Part shown: positions 47,801 through 59,800 of the stretch, one piece after another
Layout: every line of letters starts with the position of its first letter
Numbering within the stretch: the stretch's first letter is position 1
Assembly (NCBI GenBank): GCA_950022295.1
Contig: OX465601.1
Coordinates: forward strand, 170,565,501 to 170,629,500
Direction: 5' to 3'
Source: Bromus sterilis
Lineage: Eukaryota; Streptophyta; Magnoliopsida; Poales; Poaceae
Length of the DNA: 64,000 bases
Translations under genes and position numbers: made by a program
Notes under the pieces: model-generated
The model's input: the letters and a program-made list of their open reading frames with translations, nothing else
Told to the model about the DNA's origin: nothing
Databases searched by the model: none

Positions 47801-50800
47801 ATAAAAGCTTGGTAGTCTGCTGTGTTGGCCATATAACTTTTGCGGGCAAGAGCCAGTAAGTGCGAGCACCCCGCAGGCCGTCCCACTTGCATCCTGAGTT
47901 GGGAGTGGACAAACAAAATGGGCTCTTTTTTGATAGACAGAACGGGAAAGGCTTTCAGCATATTGATTTCTGTGAAGGTTGGCAGGTTAAACGATCAGAA
48001 TTATAATCATCACATGGTAAAATTGTAAAAGAATCATGCAGATGCACAGTTGATGTATGGATGTACCAGTCATTGATTTTGGTTACCTTGTTGTAACTAT
48101 GACTGATTATCTTAATGCAATGATGTGCATGTTCTGTTTGCTCTTTATCTAAAAGACCAATCATTACACTATTAATAGACCTTGGCTTTTATCAACAGTG
48201 GTGTGTTCATTGATGAAAAATACTTCTATCTTGGATTACTTGAGCGTGTTGAAGACCAGTTTAATCCTAATAACAGATTTGTGGTATGTACTATTTAGTT
48301 ATGTTTTCAAATAATTTGCTCCAAGCATGATTATATCATATAATTGTACTTCTGCTGTAGGTGACCATTTTAACCATGTTTACTCTAATAACTCTATACT
48401 CAACGATCATCCCCATATCTCTTTACGTGTCCATTGAGGTATATATTGTTCAAGTTCTCATTTAGTGCATCCTGTTATTGGACAATCAGACCTTACGTTA
48501 CCCTTGATATGCAGATGATCAAATTCATTCAGTGTGCAAAGTTTATTAACAATGATTTGAATATGTATCACGCTGAGAGCAACACGCCAGCTTTGGCCCG
48601 TACGTCTAATCTGAATGAAGAGCTTGGCCAGGTAACAACCCCTTCCCAAAAATGTTTCAATGGTTCCATTTTCTCCCAAGATGAATTTATTCTTTCCAGA
48701 TTGGTTATTAGACCCCGACAACACAACAAGAATGAATTAAATGCTTAATGCTACTTCAGTAGATTTAGCACTTGCAAATAAAATTTACATTTCTGATGAC
48801 ATGTTTCTTCCCACCTTGTTTCTTTCACCATTAATGGTTCAGGTTGAGTATATATTTTCTGACAAAACTGGAACACTTACAAGAAACTTAATGGAATTCT
48901 TTAAATGTTCAATTGGTGGGGAAATATATGGAACTGGAGTTACAGAGATTGAAAAAGGAGGAGCTGAGCGAGCCGGAGTCAGGATTGATGATGATGAGGT
49001 TTCCAGTATCTTCCTTGCTATTTAAGCTGTTAAAGTGTGGTATTTGTGATGACAAAATTGATGCATAGCTGCTCTTATATTTGGCTTACTTAATTTTATC
49101 AGGGTAAAAGATCAGCCACTGCAGTTCATGAGAAAGGATTCAATTTCGACGATGCTAGAATAATGCGTGGTGCATGGAGAAATGAACCTAATCCTGAGGC
49201 CTGCATGGTACATTGGACTACCTGCTAAAATAGTTTTTACTGTTTCCTCCCATCAGTAACTTTGGTTTCATTTTGGTCATAATCATCTTTGGTCTGATTG
49301 ACATGAGTTATTGACATACCATAAGCTATTTCTTTAATATAGAAATGATTTAAGATGTATGTTCCCTCTTTAATGATTTCCCCTTTTTAATGTGCCAATT
49401 GCTAAACATCCAGTCCTTATTTGCTCTTATGTCTCTTTAGGAATTCTTCAGATGTCTGGCAATCTGTCATACAGTTCTTCCTGAGGGCGAGGAGACACCG
49501 GAAAAGATAACTTATCAGGCTGCCTCTCCTGATGAGGCCGCACTTGTGGCTGCAGCAAAGAATTTTGGTTTCTTTTTTTATAGGTAAGTCTTACATTAAA
49601 TTTAGTTTTAGATTGCTCTTGCGATTTTGTTCCAAATGGGATATATAGAAAGATTATGTACTCTGTTACATTTTTATGGAAAATGTGCATAGGACAGCCA
49701 TGCACCCAGGTTATTAATTATAGTTTTGTAGTAATTGAGGACTGGTTACACATTCTCAGTAGCATAATGCTAGTAGCCCATTAATAGAAATTCCCTGTGT
49801 ACATCAGATCTCTGTTAACATCACATATCTCTATGCTTCCATTGAAATGATTGCTTTCTTATTCTCATTTCAATGGATACAACAATTGCCCATGTGTAAG
49901 GCCTCATATGCGGTACTATTCAAAATATAGACTTTCGATCCATTTCTAGAATAGAAGCCCATGTAGAACCGCCATAACATATGACTCATATCATACATAT
50001 ATCTGTCATATGTCGTGGACTTTACAATTTGAATATCTCAACATTTCCACTACCAAAAGGTACAACATAGATTTATAGATAGGACATACAAGTGCCAAGA
50101 TTCAAAATATACATGAACGTTATTGGAAGACAAAATAGCATGTATCCGAGTACAGATAAGATCCAAAGACGCCTAAGAGGCTAGAACATGAAGCAACATT
50201 CCCATCCCATCGATTCCAGGCTGCCGGTCGGGATCCGCTAGTCTACTCGTCGTCGTCAAGGAACTCCATGCAGTAACGTTGTATCTCAGCATCCCAGTTG
50301 AAGTTGTAACCTGCATCTGTTGTTGTTGTTGTGGCAAGGGTGAGTAATTTTGGTAATCAACAAATATCATTACCAAATGTACTAGAACTAAGAACACTTA
50401 TAGGTATGGAAGAGGTAAAAGGTTGAAGCTGCAGCAAGCGACTAAGCAACCAACTACACTTATCTCATCAGATTTGAGATGAGAAAGCATATGTGAAGGG
50501 GTCGCAAAGTAGTCATCTATTCACCAATGTGCGCAAACATTACACATACCTTGTCGGCTTGTCCCCATAGAGGAAGAAGACACAGAATTCGTGGCGTTGG
50601 AGGCGTCCTAGCTCGCGTTCGTTATCGTAGGGGGAGTAGTCATGGTTGACGTGCTCCTGGACACATGCTCGAGGTCGGGGGTGGATGTTAGCCACGGCGG
50701 CTATGGTGGCGCGGCCATGGCGGGCTCTCGGTGGCTCTTTGGAGAAGAAACGAGAGGGAGAAGAGAGGTGGCGGCGTTGGGAGGAACTTGGCGAGGCGGT

Positions 50801-53800
50801 TAATGTTTCTAGTGGGAGAGGGGCACAACTTATAAGGAGGGGATCACGGTGCTGGTCAGGTAGCCGTTGTCGTGCTCCCTGTCCTGGGAGGGTGACGATG
50901 AACAGGATGGAGCAGGTGGCCGTCTGCCCCTTTAATCCCAAGGGTTGGCGTTGGATGGGATGGTTGTGGTTGGTGAAGCGGTAAGTGGCTTTTGCTGGGC
51001 TGGTGTGGTGGAGAGAAATGGACATGGGCCGACGTGAACATGAAGCCTCTCTCTCCTATGTTCTTTTTATCATTTTCATTTAACAAAACAGGATAGAGAA
51101 AAAGCAAAGGAAGAAAAAGGCAGAGGGGAAGAAAAAGGATGGAAATAATTTTCATGAGCTCTATGATTTATACTTAGGCCATGAATCAATTTTGGAGAAG
51201 TTGAATTAAAATTCTGGTGGAATTTGGAAAAGTGAATGGAAACTTAGGGGCAGAGTTTGGGACCTAGCCTTGATGTTTAAAATTAGTGGGGAATGGCGCA
51301 GCGGCACGCCGCGCCCGTGAGAAATCCCATGGATGCCTCAATATTTCGTTTTCATGAAAGAATAAAGAGTTAATGGCTTGGATGGGAAGATGGTGAACTT
51401 AAGTGTTTTTGTTTACCTAGCATTTTCATGTGGGTCATTGTTGTTGTTTTTGGTTGATTCCATTTTAGAATTTCTCCGTAGTTGTTGAGTGACTGCATAG
51501 TGCATACATAACTGATGATTTTTAGGTTTTGTTAAACAAATGTGTTTATTTTTTGCATAAGGTTACATTTTTCTTTTTGAAAAAGGAGGAATATCCCCGC
51601 CTCTGCATCAAAATAGAATACAGCCATGACTGCATAAGGTTACATATAGTAGGGAAGGGTACATAAAACCAAACGCAAAAAATAAATCTCTACAAAAAAG
51701 AGCATAAAATAGATAGGGGATTACAATGTTTTGATGTAGTATAAAAGAAAAAAAAGGCTACATGTTGGAAGGCGAACACATGGCACCGTTGCATCAAGGG
51801 TTGTGGTAATATGGCCATTTGTGTTGATATAGACCATTCTTCAGTGTATGGACATGGATGTTGCCTGTCGCTGGACCTCAAATCTTGTTTCAAGTATTTT
51901 GGTTGTGCTTGTATGCATATCAGTTACATTCGTCAAGCATATGAAACCGAGAGAATGAGCTAGAGAACTTATGTTGACATGTCCTCACAATGGATATCAG
52001 ACCACTGGTAAGAAAGGGCAAAAAAACACAAACAGTAAATTAGAAGCACACAAATCAACCTTTATGGCGCACCCATATTTTCACAACATAAAAATATAGC
52101 CACGTGTGTGGCCCCTCTCAACTTTAACACCCTCAACAAATGCTCCTGTGTGTGGCCTCACTTATCTTTGAACTCTGGACTTGTTCTTTAGTATCTTGCT
52201 TGAATCATAATAAGAAACATCTTGCTTAGATTTTGAGATGAGTATCAATAGAAAACAATGGCCAAAAGATAAACAATTTGACATCTCTATGCTCGATCTC
52301 TTATTTGTGGGGGCGATTAAAAAATATTTTTTTATCTAGCTTGTGAGATGAAAAATGTTAAGGATAAGAGATAATTGATATGTTTTATGAAATATAGTTC
52401 GGCATTGGTAATGGAACAAAATGGCCTTCATGCCAATCATAGAAATATTGGCACTGGACATTTTCTGTACAATATTTTATAATTCATGTATGATGTGATC
52501 CTTATGTATGTAAGAAGACAAACTTTTATACTTGAAAAAGCATATGTTGGCATATTGCCCACAAACTCCTATATTACATTAGCAAATACACCTTGCTACA
52601 TCAGAATTTGGGGCTGCAGCCAATAATTAAGAACCAAACAGAGAAGATGGTTTCATGGTTTATTTCCTTTATCTATAAAGGCGGGCGAACACCTGTTTTC
52701 TGGTTTCATGGTTTAATTCTATAAGCAACTGTTGTAGGCATCATCCTCTGTATTAACCCTTGGCACCCTCTGGAAACTAATTTCTATTTATGAAAATAAA
52801 GGAACAAAAACATATAGGAGTACTGCATTGGGAATATTTTGGTCGAGTGGAAAATACCGTGGAACAACGTTTCTTGAATTCACCATTGTCCCAAATTGAT
52901 TTTGAGGCCCACAAGGTATCTACAAATACTTGACATGCCATCTAAATAAGTGATTCCAGCACCCCAAATCAAATATATTACAACTGTAGCCCACACCATT
53001 TAATTAGCGCGGCAAAAATATATATCAAAAAAGGGCTATTTAGACTGAAACACACATGCAAAATTAACACAATCCAAAATGATAAATAAGAGATACTACT
53101 ATTCATGGTCAGGTAAGTCAAAAGGAACGGAAAATGTGAAGTATCAACACCATTTAAAATGTTTGAGACTTTCTTTTAAGGTGAAACATTAGTGTGGAAA
53201 TATTTATGAGTCTCGTTGGCTCCACACATATTACAATTAGGCGTTTGGAGTTGGACTCCCAATGGAAATATTGTTCAGTTCCTGGTTTATGCAAAGAAAC
53301 TTTTTGATGAAGATATATATTAACATTAGTGATTCATCATGACACAAAATTGAAACCCATCGTAAGACTCACCACAACAGAAGTTTGTCAAATTTATCAC
53401 AAAATTGTAGAACACCGACTAAGTTTCTCAAACTGAAATTGCTTAATCTTACGCTATGATTTTGTAAAGTGTTTGGCATGCAGCTGAGAATTTTCAGGAT
53501 TTTAGCCATGTAAAATATGCTTTGGGCCTAACTGTAGCTTCTGCCCCATGCTATGATTGTTTATTAAGAAATAACGCTTAATGTAATAATAGTACTCCAT
53601 ATGAAAATCTATTTAACTTATTAGATGGCATATATATTCTGAAGTATATGTTTCATGAAGGCATGATGCATGTCAAACCACCATTGTAGCAACCCAGAAA
53701 TCCAACTCAAATAAAGAATGATCTAATGATGTATAGGTTACAGGATGTTACTAATATAAGGAGCAATTCACCCAAGAAAAAGTTAATAGGAAGAAGCCAG

Positions 53801-56800
53801 ATCAATTTACACAGAGGTCACTACCAATGTCATAAGTCGGCATACCAGTTAGTCAAGTAACTTCATCAATGCAAGGGTCGAAAATGGTCTTCCTGATCTG
53901 TCATCAACATATAAAGAAACGCAATGTCAAAATGATGACCTGATGCACATGGTATTTATATATATAATTCATGAGTAATTTTCATTTACTCCCTCCGATC
54001 CGATTTAAGTTTCGTGGAGAAAGAACTGGCCAAGTGCAAACATACTGTATAAGTGGCGACACTTAATTAGGATCAGAGGAAGTACACCATAAATGGGAGA
54101 TCACAATTAGGAAGAAATTGCTTGATCCCCTTACAGTCCATTACCTTTGACTATCCCCTCAATACCACCAAACAGTTATTATTATCATGGATTGTTATTT
54201 TTTTCTTTACTGTATGAAAATTTTGTATTCGTCCATCTCCTTAAGCGCACAACAACACATAAGGTAAAGCACTCCTAGACATCAGAAGATCTAAGCTTAA
54301 ATATAGAAAATGTAATTGTAACCTGAAAGGTTGTCATCGGAGATTAGTCAATTGATTTATAATCACTTGAAAGAATTGATTTTCCCTCCTACTTTAATTT
54401 CTGTATGAAACATCTATCATCTCTAGGAGAAATTGTCTCCACACTTTTCAGCACCACATGGTGCAGCAATTATCCAGTCAACCGAAAATTTAAAAACTAC
54501 ATAGCACTATTTGGTGTGATATTGTATACCTCAAGGTGAGCCTGGGTGGTAAGGTTAACGCCAAGCTAATTGAAAAAACATACACTTTTAAGAGGGTAGC
54601 TAAAATGATGATGGAAGCAGTACCATGTCCTGCACAAGTGATTGAACATGATGTCAGATTAAGAAGTGATAAAAATGATGTGAAATTCAGACTGTAACAG
54701 TAGCTGGCAGAGAGAAGCATGGAGTTATGAGCTCTCTAGGCTGAAATTTCTCTCTTTATATATCTGGCCCTTCTCAAATGCAGACACCTAACAAACATAA
54801 AGGACCATAGACCAGGTAATAAGTACTTATTACACATTGAAATTAAGGATGAACGCAAAAAAACTAAAGATGAACACAGAAAAATTGGAGCGACAATCAC
54901 ATATGAATTTGGATATGAGGATGGATCCGCAGGCTATGCAGCAGGTGTCGTCAACATGACCATGGTCATCATCCTACAGTCTTCGCTCTACCGGACGTCC
55001 ATATTCACCTAAACTGTGAAGTCTCAGCAACTTATGGCCATGGGCGCATCCGAGAACATTGCGTCTGCAATTTAAACTTATGCTAATCATGTAGGGTGAG
55101 GAGAGGAGAGATCATAAATCAGGAGGTGCATGGGAGAAGTAGGAAGGAGAGCGAGGAAATTGGGGAGTTACCGGAGAGAAGACCTTCATGGTCGCCGAAC
55201 TTGTCGCTGCAGCACCACACCTTCGTCACCTAGCTCGTGCGCCACCACCACGTCGTGTCAACCAGCGTTTAGGGTTTGCAACCGCGAGCCCCCATGATTG
55301 ATCGGGATAGAGGAAGGGCACGGGGGAGGTGGCGGAAGGGGAGAGAGCTGCAGCGGTGGCACAACAGCCGGCAAGCAGGCGGCGTCAATAGGCCAGGAGG
55401 AGGGGCGTGGCTGAGGAAAGATAAGGGTCAAGCAAAATTTTGTCCACATGGCCGAAGCATCCGGATAGGAGAAGAAGTGGAGGAGTCAAGTGGTGCGTGA
55501 AAATTATCCAGTCCCTATATCGGAGTAGAAAAAATAAAGTGGCAGGGTGATTAAACCGGACCAAGGTAGAGTACTAAACAAAACTGAAATCAATGTTGGG
55601 AATACGTGGCAGCACGGGAAAGCCGGCATCGAAGCACTGGAAACTAGCCGGAAGGCCGATAGCTTAGCCGGTTTGTTTTATAAGTATATGAATTGGGATT
55701 TATGGAAGACTTGAATTGAATTTTGGAATGTCATTTAAATAAAACACTAGAGATGCTCAAATTAAGATTCTGAGAATTATCATATTTCTCATTTGAGATG
55801 AATTAATTAATGACATGATGGCATGAAGATGCAAAAATAGACTACAATCAATTTCTAAATTGGGAAAAACCCCGGGCTGTTACACCGTGTGACATGAACT
55901 CATCCATAGTTTTTGTTTGCAATTTTTGAGCTAAAATACTTTTATTCGTGAATGACAATGTCTGTATGGTGACATTTTACGCCTCTTTTGTAGGCGTACG
56001 CCAACCACAGTCATGGTTCGTGAATCACATGTTGATAGGATGGGGAGTATGCAAGACTTTGCCTATGAAATTCTGAATGTTTTGGAATTTAACAGGTCTG
56101 CTTTATTTTGTTTTGACTGAAATTTGATGAGATCAAATAATTGTTCTGCACTTCACACTTTGCTACACTTACAGTACAAGGAAGCGCCAATCTGTGGTTT
56201 GCCGTTTCCCAAATGGAAAACTTGTTCTCTATTGCAAGGTAATATAAGAAAAAAAACACACTTGATATAGCATGTATTTTTGAGATTTTTGCACTAACCT
56301 TATACAACATTTTTTGTGCAATAGGGTGCTGATAATGTCATTTATGAACGTTTAGCTGATGGAAATCATGACATTAAAAAGACAAGCAGAGAACATCTAG
56401 AGCAATTTGGATCTGCTGGCTTGCGTACACTTTGCCTTGCTTATCGAGATCTTAGCAAGGACCAATACGAAAGCTGGAATGAGAAGTTCGTGCAAGCTAA
56501 ATCTTCTTTACGTGACCGCGATAAGAAGCTTGATGAGGCATGCATCACTATCTTCTGAATATATTTTTAGTATGACATTATATCCTCTTTTATTGAGTAT
56601 ATGTGCTGAATGGCCGTCCTTGTGATCTGAATTTCTGTTATTGCCTCTCCAATCCCTTCTTCTGTTTCTTGGCTGACATCCTGGTTTACCGTCTTCACTA
56701 CTGGACTTGAGTCCCATATGCACTGCTGGGCATGTGATTAATTTCCCCATGATCAGTTCACATTTTATGTATAAAAAGTAATGTGTTTTAGAAATAATTG

Positions 56801-59800
56801 TTATATAGGAACATTTTTTTGTAGATCTCCATTCTGACGTATCTAAAAAGCCTCATTTTAGATTTATCGGATCTGTGCATTTCGTATGATTGAAAGCTGA
56901 ATTTCTTTTACGATCATGTTAATTAATGAATGCACTTAACAATAGGTCATTTTTGGATTTTCATTCTCTAGAGCGGAACTATTTCTGTGATTCCTATAAT
57001 AATATAGTAGCAAAAGCTTTTTTAAAACAAATTGATTTGAAACCAAAAGACATAAGGCGAAGGAGGTAGAGGATACGGGCTTCAAGCTGTGGTACACGGG
57101 GACAACTACAAACGGAAATGGAGTTGGCATCTTGATCAACAAGAGTCTCAAGTATGGGGTGGTAGATGACAAGAGGCAAGGGACCTTATTATCCTTCTCA
57201 AGCTGGTCGTTGGGGACTAGTTCTCAATGTTATCAACGCCTATGCCCCACAAGTAGGCCACAATGAGAACACCAAGAGGGAGTTCTGGAAAGGCTTCGAG
57301 GACTTGGTTAGGAGTGTACCTATTGGCGAGAAGCTCTTCATTGGAGGAGACCTCAATGGCCACGTGGGTACATCTAACACATATTTTGAAGGGGTGCATA
57401 GGGGCTTTGGTTATGGCAGCAAGAATCAAGTAGAGGATGTCTTAAGCTTTGCTTTAGCCTACAACATGATTGTAGCTAACACCCTCTTTAGAAAGAGAGA
57501 ATCCCATCTAATGATTTTTAGTAGTGGTCAACACTCTAGCCAAATTGATTTTGTTCGCTCGAGAATAGAAGACATGCGTCCTTCCCTAGATTGTAATGTG
57601 ATACGTAGAGTGAGTGTTGTCCCTCAACGTAAGCATGTGGTGGCTGACTTTCACTTTCAAATTCGTGTCCAACGGGATCAGCATGCCAAAGTCGCTAGAA
57701 TGAAGTGGTGGAAGCTCAAGGGGGAGGCAGCTCAGTTGTTCAAGGAGAGGGTTATTAAGGAGGGCCCTTGGGAGGAAGGAGGTGATTCAAACAATATGTG
57801 AATGAAGATGGTGATTTACATTTGGAAGGTGGCTGGAGAGGAGTTTGGTGTGATCGGGGGAAGTAGAAGTGAAGCTAAAGATACCTGGTGGTGGAACGAT
57901 GATGTCGGAAGGCTATTAAGGAGAAGACGGACAGTTTCAAACGTCTACACATGGAGAAGAAAGATTGTAAGGCTAAAGATGCTCGATGGTGGAATGATGA
58001 TGTACGTAGGCTATTAAGGAGAAGAAAGACCATTAAGGAGAAGGATAGGAGTGCAGACAACATAGAGAAGTACAAGGTGACAAAGAAGATCGGTGGGGCG
58101 TATAAGGACCTCTGCTAGTGTTTAAACACGAAGGAAGGCGAAAGGGACATTTATAAGATGGCCAAGATCCGAGAGGAAGTAGAGGGATGTCAACCAATTC
58201 AAATGCATCTAGGATGGAGCAGTTTGACTTTTGATGAAGGACTAAGAGATCAAGCATAGATGGCGAGAGTACTTCGACAAGATGTTCAAAGGAGAGAATG
58301 AGAGCTCTACCATTGAGCTGGACGACTCCTTTGATGTTAAGAACAAACATTTTTGTGCAATGAATAAGAGATCAAGCATAGATGGCGAGAGTACTTCGAC
58401 AAGATGTTCAAAGGAGAGAATGAGAGCTCTACCATTGAGCTGGACGACTCCTTTGATGTTAAGAACAAACATTTTTGTGCAATGAATCCATGAGTTTTGA
58501 GGTTAGGGAGTCTTTAGAAAGGATGAAAGGAGGCAAGGTGATGGGCCCTAGTTGTATCTTCATTGAGGTGTGGAGAGGCCTTGGAGACATAGTGATAGTA
58601 TGTATAACCCCCCGGCCAAACCTATCAGTTTCCTACCGAATCCTAGCCGGTGCGCTGGGATCCAGACTATCCTCACATACCAAGAGTAGTCTTTTCTGCA
58701 TGCTTTATCCTCACTGTGCGCACCCGGGATCAACTTTAGGGTCGGTCACCCATCCTAAGACTACTACAAGCCAAGCACACTTAACCTGGATGTTCTTATA
58801 TGATGGGCTCCTGAAAAAGAAGGTGCGCCTTGTTGATACGAGTAGTCTATCATTCCTATTGAGTTTGGGCTGTCACAGTATGGCTAACTAAGCTTTACTA
58901 CCTCATTTTTGGGTCAAGCAAGATGCCCAAAGAATAGAGGCGGGGTATATTAGTACCAATCTTCAAGAACAAGGGAGTGTTCAAAGTTGTACTAATTACT
59001 GTGGAATTAAGCTGATGAGCCATACAATGAAGTTATGGGAGAGAGTCATTGAGGGTCGCTTAAGAACAATGACAAGCGTGATAAAAGTCAGTTTGGTTTC
59101 ATGCCTAGGAGGTCGACCATGGAAGCCATTTCCTTGGTACGTCAACGTATAGAGAGATACAAGTGTCAAGCTTCATGCACTAGCCAACACAACCAAAACT
59201 CCGAACTGATGGAAAGGCCAGGCAATCCACATATACATTTCAACACCCCCTCTCAGGTTTGATGCGAAGAGTCAACACGTGGATAGACTTAGAGGTATGG
59301 CTCAAGAGGCCTATACGTGGACACAAAGGGGGCATCGACAATTTTTGGATGAATTGCGAAAGCCATGACTTAAACTCAAGACCTTGAACTTTGATACCAT
59401 TGAGTTTGGGCTGTCACAGTATGGCTAACTAAGCTTTTCTACCTCATTTTTGGGTCAAGCAAGATGCCTGAAGAATAGAGGTGGGGTATATTAGTACCAA
59501 TCTTCAAGAACAAGGGAGTGTTCAAAGTTGTACTAATTAATGTGGAATTAAGCTAATGCGCCATACAATGAAGTTATGAGAGTCATTGAGTGCCGCTTAA
59601 GAACAATGACAAGCGTGATAAAAATCAGTTTGGTTTCATGCCTAGGAGGTCGACCATGGAAGCCATTTCCTTGGTACGTCAACTTATGGAGAGATACAAG
59701 TGTCAAGCTTCATCCACTAGCCAACCCAACCAAAACTTTGAACTGATGGAAAGGCCAGACAATCCACATATACACTAAAACACTCCTCTCACGTGTGACG

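Larger units (their letters stand above)
49584..55993 (+). other. ALA3-like intron 16, 6.4 kb
   Basis: Bounded by TAG|GTAAG and TTTTGTAG; the flanking codons join in phase. Nearly all of it is the antisense solo LTR 4 at 49895-55884. Intron sequence outside that LTR totals only about 420 bp. Confidence 0.85.

Noticed and set aside
48434..48748. Separate small ORFs over the ATPase exons
   Set aside because: Frames running through exon and intron; fully explained by the exon model.
50540..51025. 161-codon minus-strand ORF in solo LTR 4
   Set aside because: It lies in the GC-rich leader zone next to a TATA-like box; no domain and uneven composition. Possibly transcribed, but not supported as a protein.
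58475..58891. 138-codon ORF in intron 19
   Set aside because: A chimera of LINE RT sequence and the Cassandra LTR read in the wrong direction.
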